Source of the DNA: JBCBSS01 sp039819065 | Lineage (GTDB): Bacteria > Bacteroidota > Bacteroidia > Cytophagales > Cyclobacteriaceae | Length of the DNA: 64,000 nucleotides | NCBI GenBank assembly: GCA_039819065.1 | Contig: JBCBSS010000019.1 | Span: 1 to 64,000, forward strand | Direction of reading: 5' to 3' | Part shown: piece by piece, positions 27,929 to 36,651 of the stretch | Position numbering within the stretch: the first letter of the stretch is position 1 | Layout: each line of letters starts with the position of its first letter | Translations under genes and position numbers: made by a program | The notes under the pieces: generated by a model | Databases searched by the model: none | What the model was told of the DNA's origin: nothing | The model's input: only the letters and a program-made list of their open reading frames with translations

Positions 27929-28690
27929 CTAATGTGAATCCAGTAACTCCACCACCATTCTCGCTGCGGCGGCTCCTGAGTTTTGCTGTTGACCGGTGAT
28001 CAGGTTGCCATCGCTTATGGCGTAGGAAGCAAACGGCTCGGCTACTTTGAAAGTAGTGTTTTCAAGCTTTCTCGCTTCGTCTTCTATTCTATAAGGCTGA
28101 ATTTTCTGGCCAACTGCCTGATCGGCGAAGTCTTCTTCTGCATTGGCAAAGCCTGTCCATGTCTTGCCATCAACAATCAGTGCGCCATTTGATTGCTTTG
28201 CTTCCAGCAGTAGTGTGGTAGAATGACATACTGCGGCACTTGGCTTGCCCGATTCGTAGAAAGCGGCAAACAATGCTTCCAGCTCCTTATTCCCCTTGAA
28301 TGTGTACATTGGGCCTTGACCACCAACGAGAAAGATAGCATCATAGGCGGAGACTTCTACCTTAGATATGCTCTTCGTATGCGCTAGCATTTTATTGAAC
28401 CAATCATGTTGCATATAGCCTAAGGTGATGACATCACCTGCTGAATAGCCACTCGGGTCGGTAGGGTTTGAATAGCCGTCCATTTCAATTTTCCCTCCTT
28501 CGGTTGAGGCCAACTCTACCTCATATCCTGCCTCCTGAAAAACATGCAGAGGATGGGTCAATTCTGCTCCCCAGAAGCCGATCGGCCAGCCGGTCTGATC
28601 GGATACTCCAGGACTGCTTGCTACCATTAATATCTTGCCTTTGAAGGACATACCGTGGGCATGTACATATTGTTTGATTTCCGTTGCCAT
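27929..28690 (-). CDS. DJ-1/PfpI family protein (type 1 glutamine amidotransferase-like, Hsp31 type)
   Basis: A 253-residue protein of the DJ-1/PfpI superfamily, close to the Hsp31/glyoxalase III-like group. The nucleophile Cys155 sits in AAVCHSTTLL with His156 beside it, and Glu43 (FWGAELTHP) is the conserved acidic residue near it. The insert VSDQTGWPIGFW is typical of the subgroup. Likely roles are glutathione-independent methylglyoxal removal or a protein chaperone/deglycase-like function; which of these applies cannot be told. It is transcribed alone, divergently from the ABC exporter across a 328-bp gap. Confidence 0.85.
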   Translation of the reverse strand: MATEIKQYVHAHGMSFKGKILMVASSPGVSDQTGWPIGFWGAELTHPLHVFQEAGYEVELASTEGGKIEMDGYSNPTDPSGYSAGDVITLGYMQHDWFNKMLAHTKSISKVEVSAYDAIFLVGGQGPMYTFKGNKELEALFAAFYESGKPSAAVCHSTTLLLEAKQSNGALIVDGKTWTGFANAEEDFADQAVGQKIQPYRIEDEARKLENTTFKVAEPFASYAISDGNLITGQQQNSGAAAARMVVELLDSH

Positions 28691-29018
28691 GTTATGTTTA
28701 AATTAGTTTCGTGATTCAGTTTTGACTTTAGGCCAGTCACCAGATAGTGATCACCAATGTTACAAGTTTTATGTTCCTTACGCACTATACTAACTAATTA
28801 GGTTAATACTATCTATTTAGAAAGTATTTTGATAATCAATGAGTTATGTTAAATTGTAGGGCGGTAGGCTATCTCGCTGAGTTAAAAAATCCCATTTTCA
28901 AATTGTTCTTAGAAATTTATGCTGTCCAGTGATAAAACTTTCAAGTCTATGAATTTGTACTTTAGCTGGGTCAAGATGACAGGGTAGAGGGGCAATAGGC
29001 TGCAATTAAATATTATAC
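28691..29018. other. Divergent intergenic region
   Basis: This 328-bp region must hold the promoters of the DJ-1-like gene (left) and the ABC exporter gene (right). A near-consensus -7 element TACTTTAG lies about 55 nt before the ABC gene. No coding or structured element is recognised. Confidence 0.35.
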
Positions 29019-30881
29019 ATGTCGATTTTTTCGAGACTTTTCTCAAAAACCACACTTAACCGCAGATCTGATGACAAAAAAATGTCTATCAAACAGCGGT
29101 TTGGTGCACTGAAGAATTTACCTCCTTTCTTTAAGTTGATCTGGGATACTAACCCCAGAATTGCTACGGTCAATGTCATCTTCAGGATTATCAAGTCGGT
29201 GATTCCAGTGGTGATGCTGTACATCGGCAAGCTGATCATCGATGAAGTGGTTTATCTAACCAGTGCAGAAGGTGATGGAGACCTGACCGAGATATTTACA
29301 TTTATCGGAATAGAGTTCGCCTTGGCTATTTTTTCTGACCTGCTGAATAGAAGCATAGCCTTACTAGATAGCTTGTTGGGTGATCTTTTCGCGAATAAGA
29401 CTTCCGTTAAGCTCATGCAACATGCTTCAGATCTCGACTTGGATCAGTTTGAAGATGCGGATTTCTACGATAAGCTTGAACGAGCCCGAAGGCAAACAGT
29501 GGCTCGTACAGCCTTGATGTCCCAGGTTTTAGGGCAATTGCAAAACCTAATAACCATTATTTCATTAGGTATTGGCCTGGTCGTGTTTAACCCATGGCTT
29601 ATTTTGATTTTAGTGATCACGGTCATCCCTGCTTTCTTAGGAGAGAACTACTTTAACGAACGCAGCTATTCACTCATTTTCAGTTGGACACCTCAACGGC
29701 GTGAGTTGGATTATTTGAGATATACCGGTGCAAGCGATGAGACTGCCAAAGAAGTGAAAATATTCGGTCTAGCTGACTTTTTGATCAAACGGTTCAAGCG
29801 GTTATCAGATCAATATTATGAGGAGAATAAAAAGCTTTCTATTAAAAGAGCAGGCTGGGGGTTGCTGTTTGCAGCCATTGGTAGTGCTGGCTATTATTCT
29901 GCCTATGTATATATTGTTTATCAAACAGCTATTGGGCAGTTGACGATTGGCGATCTGACTTTTCTCTCTGGCTCGTTTATGAGATTAAGAGCGTTGTTGG
30001 AAGGCTTAATTACACAACTTTCAACCATTGCCGAGGGCTCACTATATCTGAAAGACTTCTTCGAATTTTTCGAACTGAAACCGCGGATAAAACGGAACAA
30101 ACAAGCCTTGCCATTTCCTAGCCCTATTCAAAAAGGGTTTGAATTTCAGGATGTCGGATTCAAGTACCAGAACAGCGAGAAGTGGGCGGTAAGGAATGTG
30201 AACTTCACTTTGCAGGCCGGCGAGAAATTGGCATTGGTTGGTGAGAATGGCGCTGGGAAAACAACCTTGGTTAAACTCTTGAGCCGTTTGTACGACCCTA
30301 CAGAGGGAAGGATTCTACTCGACGGGAAAGACCTTAGGGAATACGATCCGGAAGATCTGCGCAAGGAAACAGGTGTGATCTTCCAGGATTTCGTGAAGTA
30401 CCAGATGAAGGCCAAAGAGAATATTGCTGTAGGTAGAATTGATGAACTGGAGGATACTGACCGCATTGAAGATTCTGCCAAACAAAGCTTGGCCGATAAG
30501 GTAGTGGAGGGTTTACCAGACCGCTATGAACAAATGATCGGAAAGCGCTTTGCCAATGGTGTAGATCTCTCTGGCGGGCAATGGCAGAAAATAGCCTTGG
30601 GCAGGGCCTATATGAGAGATGCACAATTGCTCATTCTGGATGAACCCACAGCCGCTCTCGATGCGAGGGCCGAGCACGATGTTTTTGTGAGATTTACAGA
30701 ACTGACCAATAATAAGACGGCAGTTTTGATCTCGCACCGATTCAGCACCGTACGTATGGCAGATAGAATTCTGGTGCTTGAAGGTGGCAAGGTTTTAGAA
30801 TCCGGCTCCCACGAAGAGCTCTTGGAGGACGGCGGCAAATATGCTGAGTTGTTCAGCTTGCAAGCAGAAGGTTATAAGTAG
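29019..30881 (+). CDS. ABC exporter, fused permease and ATPase
   Basis: A 620-residue half-transporter: a six-helix type IV (exporter) membrane domain (about 30-345) and a nucleotide-binding domain (about 365-615). Walker A GENGAGKT at about 408-415, signature LSGGQ near 517, Walker B LLILDEPTAALD near 538, and the switch His in ISHRF are all present, so it should be an active homodimer. The substrate is unknown; lipid, peptide and drug exporters share this architecture. No partner gene is adjacent. The stop is followed by a hairpin (GAAAGCG ... CGCTTTC, 30916-30943) that may end the transcript. Confidence 0.9.
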   Translation: MSIFSRLFSKTTLNRRSDDKKMSIKQRFGALKNLPPFFKLIWDTNPRIATVNVIFRIIKSVIPVVMLYIGKLIIDEVVYLTSAEGDGDLTEIFTFIGIEFALAIFSDLLNRSIALLDSLLGDLFANKTSVKLMQHASDLDLDQFEDADFYDKLERARRQTVARTALMSQVLGQLQNLITIISLGIGLVVFNPWLILILVITVIPAFLGENYFNERSYSLIFSWTPQRRELDYLRYTGASDETAKEVKIFGLADFLIKRFKRLSDQYYEENKKLSIKRAGWGLLFAAIGSAGYYSAYVYIVYQTAIGQLTIGDLTFLSGSFMRLRALLEGLITQLSTIAEGSLYLKDFFEFFELKPRIKRNKQALPFPSPIQKGFEFQDVGFKYQNSEKWAVRNVNFTLQAGEKLALVGENGAGKTTLVKLLSRLYDPTEGRILLDGKDLREYDPEDLRKETGVIFQDFVKYQMKAKENIAVGRIDELEDTDRIEDSAKQSLADKVVEGLPDRYEQMIGKRFANGVDLSGGQWQKIALGRAYMRDAQLLILDEPTAALDARAEHDVFVRFTELTNNKTAVLISHRFSTVRMADRILVLEGGKVLESGSHEELLEDGGKYAELFSLQAEGYK

Positions 30882-31164
30882 GAGTTATTAGATGCTGGTT
30901 TGCTTCATAAATCAGGAAAGCGAACTAGGTTAAGTCCGCTTTCTAAATTAAATCTAATCACAGATTTAACTCCATTCATCAATTTTACAAGCTATATACT
31001 GTCAATATAATGATGAAGGTATGGCCTCAGCCTGTTGATGTGATAGATAGGAAAGTTTGTGATAATTGCTCTAAGTTCAATTTGAGCGAAAGTGACTGAT
31101 CCTGCCAGAAGCAAGCGGCCACTTTTCCAAACATTAACCAAAACTCGACAACTTCATAATCTCA

Positions 31165-32286
31165 TCAACTTCCTACTTCGACACCCAACTCTTTCAGGTT
31201 TTTGATAGAATTGTCTTTCACGTTTTGAGGTGGATTTAGCGAGAGCGATTTCCTGAAGCTTTTGATGGCCTTCTGTTTTTCACCTTTGGCTTTGTAAGCC
31301 TCGCCAAGACTGTCGTGGACATTGGCGTCTTTGGGGTTGTTCTTGACATTCAGCTCGAAGTATTCAACCGCTTTTTCCAACTGTCCTAATTGCATCATTT
31401 GATAGCCGAGGGAATTAAGCTGGTTTACAGAAGCAAGTTGTGCCGCCTCGTCTGCCGTAGAAATAGCCTCTGAAGTTTTACCCATCTGGATGAGCAATCC
31501 CGCCTTGGTGGTCAAGTTATTGAAGTTCTTATTGCTCCCGATAGAACGTTCTGCCCAGCCCAATGCTTCTTCATGATTGAAGTTGAGCTGCATACAATAG
31601 TTGGCCGCTGAAAGGGGAGCTTGCCATCCAAAACCCGATGGCCCCCGAAGCTCATCTCTGAAGCTGGCTGCCACTTGCTCTTTTACGTCTACTTCGATTC
31701 TGATGGGAATACGTTTCTTTTCCCAAGAGAGTGCTAAAATGCCATAATCAGTGCCGAAATCGATGAAATCGTAGGTTAAAACGGGTATGTGCTGCGTATC
31801 TTCCATTTTGACGTCTACTCTTAGCTTATCTTCGCTTTCATCATAGTAGAAGCTCCCCCATGAGGTTATATTCTCTGAGAAAATAACTGTTGCTTTCCCA
31901 TCTTCATGGATAGCCATATGGAGTCCATATTTACCTGCTTTCAGTGACTTACCTTCTATTTTCACATCGTGAGAAAAGGATATGACCGTGTTTTCATTAG
32001 CTCCGGCTCTCCAGGGTATTTCGTTTTTAGATCCAAAGTTGATTTTTTGGTAGCCATAGCGCACCGTATTTCCCCAGACATTTCCGGTTCTATCTTGACC
32101 ATTTCTGACCACATTGGGTCTGGAGTAATTGACTTTGATTTCCGTCAAACCAATAGTTTGTTTGAGTTCGGCAGGAGGGCTTTGCCTCGGTGCAGTTACA
32201 TTCTGGCCTTGAACATGCCATGCACAGCAAGCGATTATGATGAACATCAAGGCCGTAGATCTAAGGTTTAATTTTTGAATCTTCAT
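31165..32286 (-). CDS. DUF2911 domain protein with C-terminal TPR repeats
   Basis: A 373-residue exported protein with a signal peptide ending near HVQGQ. The DUF2911 domain (about 30-190) is recognisable from QTIGLTEIKVNYSRPNVV, VPWRAGANENT-like PWRAGANENTVISFS and the KAGKYGLHMAI motif. The C-terminal third (about 235-370) has tetratricopeptide-type repeats (NLGYQMMQLGQLEKAVEYFE, VHDSLGEAYKAKGEKQKAIK). The family is common in Bacteroidota and uncharacterised. The gene is monocistronic, with 340 nt to the MITE-like element edge upstream. Confidence 0.85.
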   Translation of the reverse strand: MKIQKLNLRSTALMFIIIACCAWHVQGQNVTAPRQSPPAELKQTIGLTEIKVNYSRPNVVRNGQDRTGNVWGNTVRYGYQKINFGSKNEIPWRAGANENTVISFSHDVKIEGKSLKAGKYGLHMAIHEDGKATVIFSENITSWGSFYYDESEDKLRVDVKMEDTQHIPVLTYDFIDFGTDYGILALSWEKKRIPIRIEVDVKEQVAASFRDELRGPSGFGWQAPLSAANYCMQLNFNHEEALGWAERSIGSNKNFNNLTTKAGLLIQMGKTSEAISTADEAAQLASVNQLNSLGYQMMQLGQLEKAVEYFELNVKNNPKDANVHDSLGEAYKAKGEKQKAIKSFRKSLSLNPPQNVKDNSIKNLKELGVEVGS

Positions 32287-32403
32287 GATTTTAATTTTGT
32301 GTTTTTATTTACGCTAAGATTTACGTCGTGGAAATCAGTGTCGCCGAAGTGTGGTGATAGAATGTGAGGACAGTGACGGAAGGTGACTTAGGGCATGGTC
32401 CCG

Positions 32404-32599
32404 GAAGAGGGTGTCTCAAAAGCTGTCTTTTCGATCCCGACGAGTCGGGAGAGAAATCTTACTCGACTAAAAGTGTTGATTGTCAAGGGAGTAAGATTTC
32501 TCATTGCATTCGAAATTGTATAAGTCAAGTAATTCTGTCCCTGAATTACCTGACTTATACAGAAATGACATTAAAACGGGCTTTTGAGACACCCTCTTC
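32404..32599. mobile_element. MITE-like element with 19-bp terminal inverted repeats
   Basis: Perfect 19-bp terminal inverted repeats GAAGAGGGTGTCTCAAAAG (32404-32422) and its complement (32581-32599) bound a 196-bp element with no transposase. Inside are three consecutive hairpins: TCCCGA-CGAG-TCGGGA (32435-32450), a perfect 14-bp stem GAGAAATCTTACTC at 32451-32464 pairing with 32489-32502, and an 18-bp stem with one mismatch at 32518-32535 pairing with 32543-32560. Ends of this general type (GAGGGTGTCTCAAAA) occur in DDE-type insertion sequences such as the IS1182/IS5 groups, so the parent may be one of these. No clear target-site duplication is seen. Confidence 0.75.
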
Positions 32600-32746
32600 T
32601 TTTGGTAGTAAGCCTTGAGTTGTTATTGGTCAGCCAATTAGTTTATATAATCAATTGATGATATCGCGTATGATCATTTGTGGGTATTGCACTGAGTAAC
32701 GAGATTCCTTTAAGCAATCTCGTCACTTCTTACCAGATACTAAGCC

Positions 32747-33517
32747 CTACTGCGACTCTTTCAGGTATTCAATAATGGCTTCCTTGTAAGCCCGGCCGGA
32801 AAGGACGTTAGCGCCGTTTTTTATGGAAAACTTGTATTCATTATTGTTCATATAGCGACATCCCTTTATGTATCGCTTGTTTAGAATGAACGAACGATGC
32901 ACCCGAATGAAATCCTCCGGATTAAGCTGCTCCTCAAGTGTGTTCATGGTGCTTCTGTAGAGGTGTTTCACCTTGTCCGTGCGTAGCACAACATAATTGC
33001 CGTTTGCTTCCAGGTAGAATATATCTTCACACTCTATATCGAATTCTCGCCCTCTGTCTTTAATGACAAAAGAACTCAGATAGCTGTCGTCATTTCTTTG
33101 ATGCGACTTGATCATCTGTACCAGTTTCTGGTTAAAAACGGACTCCTGTCTGAGCTGTATTTGCTCTTTTGCCAATTGCAGGGCTTCTTCAAACCGCTCA
33201 CCGTCAAATGGTTTGAGTAAATAATCCAGCGCATGGACTTCAAATGCCTTTAGGGCAAAATGATCAAAAGCGGTGGCAAAAATAAAATGAGGTAGGCTCG
33301 ACATCTTGAGCTTTGATATCACTTCGAAACCATCGATATCGGGCATTTGGATATCAAGAAAGACCAAATCCGGTTCCTTCTGCCGAATCGTTTCTACGGC
33401 CTCAGTGCCATTTCTACATTGGCCAATCACTTTTACATCATCATGGTTTTCGAGTAGCGTCATGATGCGCTTTCTGGCTAGTATTTCATCATCTACTACT
33501 ACAGCCTTAATGATCAT
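32747..33517 (-). CDS. LytTR-family response regulator
   Basis: A 256-residue response regulator. The receiver domain (1-120) has the acidic pair Asp9/Asp10, the phosphoacceptor Asp55 in FLDIQMPDIDG, and the conserved Lys in LLKPFDG. The C-terminal LytTR DNA-binding domain (about 150-255) has DIFYLEANGNYVVLR and EDFIRVHRSFILN. It overlaps the sensor kinase gene by 4 nt, so the two form a coupled two-component pair. Target promoters are unknown; LytTR sites are usually direct repeats, and none was identified here. Confidence 0.92.
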   Translation of the reverse strand: MIIKAVVVDDEILARKRIMTLLENHDDVKVIGQCRNGTEAVETIRQKEPDLVFLDIQMPDIDGFEVISKLKMSSLPHFIFATAFDHFALKAFEVHALDYLLKPFDGERFEEALQLAKEQIQLRQESVFNQKLVQMIKSHQRNDDSYLSSFVIKDRGREFDIECEDIFYLEANGNYVVLRTDKVKHLYRSTMNTLEEQLNPEDFIRVHRSFILNKRYIKGCRYMNNNEYKFSIKNGANVLSGRAYKEAIIEYLKESQ

Positions 33518-34635
33518 ATTTGGTGATGATTTACGGTTTCAAGGGGTATGACTATCCTGGCTACGCTTCTTTCATCTTTGACTACGCTGAGGTCGAAAGT
33601 GAAATTGTCTTTGTACAGCTGGGACAGCCGATTGCGGATATTGCTCAGGCCGATGCCGCGCCTTTTCTTGCGATTGTTTTTAGAAACTTCAACACCACCA
33701 TTATCTTCCACGGTCAACTCTAATCTGGAATGACCCTCAGTGTTTTGATCAAGCACCCTGGCACTTAGCGTAAGCACCCCGTTTTCGATTTTGCCTGCCA
33801 GACCATGTTTTAAAGCGTTTTCTACCAGCGGTTGTAATATCAGATAGGGCACTTGCGCTGTGAGTGCTTCCTTTTGTACATGGTAGTCAATGCGTAACCG
33901 GTCTTGAAATCGTACCTGTTCTATCTCAAGGTAATTCTTCAGATAGTCCATTTCCTTTTCAAGGGAAACGATTTGTTCATCATCCCGCTCTAGAATACCT
34001 CTTAGCAGTACACCTAATCGGGACAGCATTTTCTGTGCACCTTTGGCATCGTGGTCGATGAGGGAAGAGATAGAATGTAGCGTGTTGAAAAGGAAGTGTG
34101 GGCGCAATTGCATGATCAAGGCATTAAGCTGGGCATCTACCAATTCCTTCTCTTTCGAAACGAGTCGTTTATAATAAATCATCGCCCAGAACAACGCGAT
34201 TATGACCCAGTAATGCAGGAAGCTGGAGAAAACACCCGTTCCTAGTGCCACCAGGTTCCATTGACTGAACAGACTTCTCATGAACCCATTCTTGAAATAC
34301 AAGGCCAGGTCAAGTAGTTTGATAGCGGCCACCTGATGAGTAAAAGCAACTAAACACCCAATGAATATGTGTGTCAATATTCTTTGGAAAATTTGGCGCT
34401 TTATCATCTGAAATCTGGCAGCCAGGTAGAACAGGAGTGGTGCAAGCATGGCCCAGAGCAGGTAGATAGCCAAAAACTTTCCGGCTACGTTAAACCAACT
34501 GAAGTCGAAATCATACTCAAAGATCAGGTGCTCGGTATATCGCTGAAGCGTCAAAAGTATGGCTATGACGCCAGCCAGTATGAAGAGGTATTTGGCTGGA
34601 AAAGGTAGAGCTCGATAAGGGTTCCTGTACTTCAC
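33514..34635 (-). CDS. LytS-type sensor histidine kinase
   Basis: A 373-residue membrane kinase of the His_kinase/YpdA type. Four transmembrane helices (about 15-150) are followed by a linker helix and the phosphoacceptor motif LRPHFLFNTLHSISSLI, then an HATPase domain with QPLVENALKHGL and GIGLSNIRNRL. No separate sensory domain is seen, so the signal is probably sensed within the membrane part. It is the first gene of the pair with the LytTR regulator. Confidence 0.92.
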   Translation of the reverse strand: MKYRNPYRALPFPAKYLFILAGVIAILLTLQRYTEHLIFEYDFDFSWFNVAGKFLAIYLLWAMLAPLLFYLAARFQMIKRQIFQRILTHIFIGCLVAFTHQVAAIKLLDLALYFKNGFMRSLFSQWNLVALGTGVFSSFLHYWVIIALFWAMIYYKRLVSKEKELVDAQLNALIMQLRPHFLFNTLHSISSLIDHDAKGAQKMLSRLGVLLRGILERDDEQIVSLEKEMDYLKNYLEIEQVRFQDRLRIDYHVQKEALTAQVPYLILQPLVENALKHGLAGKIENGVLTLSARVLDQNTEGHSRLELTVEDNGGVEVSKNNRKKRRGIGLSNIRNRLSQLYKDNFTFDLSVVKDERSVARIVIPLETVNHHQI

Positions 34636-34775
34636 ACTTCAATTAACGGAAATTCTGTCGTGTAAAACTAAATTCGAGACTTTACGAATAACATCCGTAT
34701 GTGATGAAAAGAAAAAATTGTGATTCATCATAAAACGATTTTAATTTACCCGCAACCGTAAAAACCTTATTTTCT

Positions 34776-35246
34776 ATGAAAACCAGTTTTGTATTGCCAG
34801 CTTTAACCCTGGTGCTGTCTTTTGGCTTGTTGAGCTGCCATTCTAATAAGAAGGAGAATAAAAGTGAAGCAACCGAAGAGGAGGCTGAGCTTACCTACCG
34901 CGAGATGGTGATCCTGGTATTTGAAGATTACAGCAAGCGTATAGAATGGCATGGAGAAGAAGCTGCCGTGGAGGGAAAAGAGGATTTGGAGATCATCAAG
35001 AGCGAGGAGTCCTGTGGCGAGGGTGATTGTGGTGTAAAATACTATCTGCAAAACAATGGGACTGAACAGCGTATTGAAGCGATTGTCAAGGCGCCATACA
35101 GCATAGAAGGAGAGACCAGTTATGTGGCCATGCAGTATACGGTGGCGTCCGGTGAGCGGGTTTACATAGGCTGCTCACACCTCTGTTATAAAGGAGAAAC
35201 GCTGGAATTTACACGGGAGATCGTCGGAGCCAAAATTATTGAATAA
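34776..35246 (+). CDS. Hypothetical lipoprotein
   Basis: A 156-residue lipoprotein: signal sequence with lipobox LLSC at about residues 18-21, then a Lys/Glu-rich linker and a small domain. Four further cysteines (ESCGEGDCG and GCSHLC) may form disulfides in the periplasm. I do not recognise the family. It is divergent from the LytS kinase gene and 11 nt upstream of the HEAT-like gene, with which it is probably cotranscribed. Confidence 0.6.
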   Translation: MKTSFVLPALTLVLSFGLLSCHSNKKENKSEATEEEAELTYREMVILVFEDYSKRIEWHGEEAAVEGKEDLEIIKSEESCGEGDCGVKYYLQNNGTEQRIEAIVKAPYSIEGETSYVAMQYTVASGERVYIGCSHLCYKGETLEFTREIVGAKIIE

Positions 35247-35257
35247 ACCTTTTTTAC

Positions 35258-35773
35258 ATGGATATTAAGACTGCGTTGCTGGCCGAGCACTCCCGTGCTC
35301 AAGCTACCAGGATAGCTGACTATGTGGGTGACGATAATGAGCGATTGGAAGAACTACTTGGGTTTTTTATCGCTGACAACTACCGGTTGTCTCAACGGGC
35401 CGCATGGCCATTTGGTATTTGCGCAGAACGATATCCTAATTTGATCTTACCACATCTGGATGGCATTGTAGAGAATTTAAAAAAAACTGTACACGATGCT
35501 GTCAAAAGAAATACCATCCGATTTCTACAGTTTATCGATATACCCGAACATCTCTTAGGAGAAATTGCCGAAATATGCTTCAACTATCTTGGATCAGCCA
35601 AAGAACCGATAGCAGTGAAGGTTTTCTCTATGACCGTGATTTTCAACATAGTAAAGAAGGAGCCTGAACTCAAGCCGGAGCTTGAGTTTATGATTGAAGA
35701 ACAAATGCCTTATGGTTCGGCCGGTTTCAAGTCAAGGGGCAAGAAAATACTCTCAGCACTTAAAAAAATGTGA
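35258..35773 (+). CDS. HEAT-repeat-like alpha-helical protein
   Basis: A 171-residue, all-helical protein with no signal peptide. The helix pairs around LSQRAAWPFGICAERYP and KNTIRFLQ-like RNTIRFLQFIDIPEHLL are typical of small HEAT-like proteins of Bacteroidota that are often mislabelled adenylosuccinate lyase in databases; none of the lyase motifs is present. Function unknown. It begins 11 nt after the lipoprotein gene. Confidence 0.6.
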   Translation: MDIKTALLAEHSRAQATRIADYVGDDNERLEELLGFFIADNYRLSQRAAWPFGICAERYPNLILPHLDGIVENLKKTVHDAVKRNTIRFLQFIDIPEHLLGEIAEICFNYLGSAKEPIAVKVFSMTVIFNIVKKEPELKPELEFMIEEQMPYGSAGFKSRGKKILSALKKM

Positions 35774-35927
35774 AGACTTTCGTCGTTTGATTAAATTAAT
35801 TTTTCTCCCCAACGTTATTATATAAATAAGTGCAATATCTTGCCGGTATACTGAAAAAAGTACCATAAACTTACATTTTTTTTATGCGTTAAAATTAGAT
35901 CAGTTTTAATGCGGAGTGATTAAAATA

Positions 35928-35935
35928 TACTTTTG
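35928..35935 (+). promoter_or_regulatory. -7 element of the membrane-wHTH/ATPase operon
   Basis: TACTTTTG fits the Bacteroidota -7 consensus TAnnTTTG exactly; the -33 part is weak. It predicts transcription starting close to 35942, which makes GTG codons at 35916 and 35940 unlikely starts and supports the ATG at 35967. Confidence 0.55.
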
Positions 35936-35966
35936 TACTGTGAATACGAGCGAGCCTTCTGCAGAT

Positions 35967-36644
35967 ATGACTGACTTAGCCTTGATCCTCACGATAATGT
36001 TGCTCACAGGACTATTTGGTGGTCTTGTGAACTACGTAATGAGAGAACGAGGTACGTTTCAAAAAGAGAAATGCCTGAGGTATATGATTACCGGTGTGGC
36101 AGCGACTTTTTTGGTGCCACTCTTCCTTAACCTTGGAGAAAGCCAGGTATTTAAGAATTTGACTTCAGGCGCAGATGACAGGATTTACGAATATTTCACA
36201 TTTGTAGGTTTTTGTTTGGTTGCGGCCATTTATTCGAGGTCATTTATTCAGTCTATATCGTCTAAGATTATTAAAGATGTGAATGAGACTAAAGAGAAGT
36301 TGGATCAGTCGATAAAGAAATCTGAAAAGGTGCAGTCGCTGTTAGTTGACCTTGATGATGACATCGAAGAAGATGAGTTGTTGAGTACAGAGCAGACCAG
36401 GGTTTTGGGGAGCCTGACTGCTCAGGAGAAAAAGATAATGCATGTTTTTGCTAGCGGAGGTAGAAAGTTCAGGTCTATGGATTCATTACATCATGAGACG
36501 AGCCTGCCAATGGCACAGGTAGAAGTAGCATTGAACCATTTAAACAAAAAGCAGCTCCTTGATTCATTGGATACAAAGAATAAGATAGTGTGGTTCTTAA
36601 CGCACGAGGGGAGATTAGTCGCAAGAAATACGAAAGGAGAGTAA
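35967..36644 (+). CDS. Three-helix membrane protein with C-terminal winged helix (YEATS-associated-type)
   Basis: About 225 residues. Three transmembrane segments (LILTIMLLTGLFGGLVNYV, MITGVAATFLVPLFLNL, FTFVGFCLVAAIYSRSFI) closely resemble the three-helix domain that accompanies prokaryotic YEATS-like proteins (FLVPLFLN and FxGFCLxAAxxSRxFI are the hallmarks). A coiled coil (about 100-125) and an acidic stretch lead to a winged-helix domain at about 150-220 (LTAQEKKIMHVFASGG ... VEVALNHLNKKQLL ... IVWFLTHEGRLVA). No YEATS-like domain is visible. The ATPase gene starts 7 nt downstream, so they are almost surely one operon. In related predicted conflict systems such membrane proteins anchor or sense for a cytoplasmic NTPase. 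Function here is inference. Confidence 0.72.
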   Translation: MTDLALILTIMLLTGLFGGLVNYVMRERGTFQKEKCLRYMITGVAATFLVPLFLNLGESQVFKNLTSGADDRIYEYFTFVGFCLVAAIYSRSFIQSISSKIIKDVNETKEKLDQSIKKSEKVQSLLVDLDDDIEEDELLSTEQTRVLGSLTAQEKKIMHVFASGGRKFRSMDSLHHETSLPMAQVEVALNHLNKKQLLDSLDTKNKIVWFLTHEGRLVARNTKGE

Positions 36645-36651
36645 AAAAGAA

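Noticed and set aside
32364..32618. 84-codon frame across the MITE-like element
   Set aside because: It is explained by the inverted repeats and internal hairpins; no transposase similarity.
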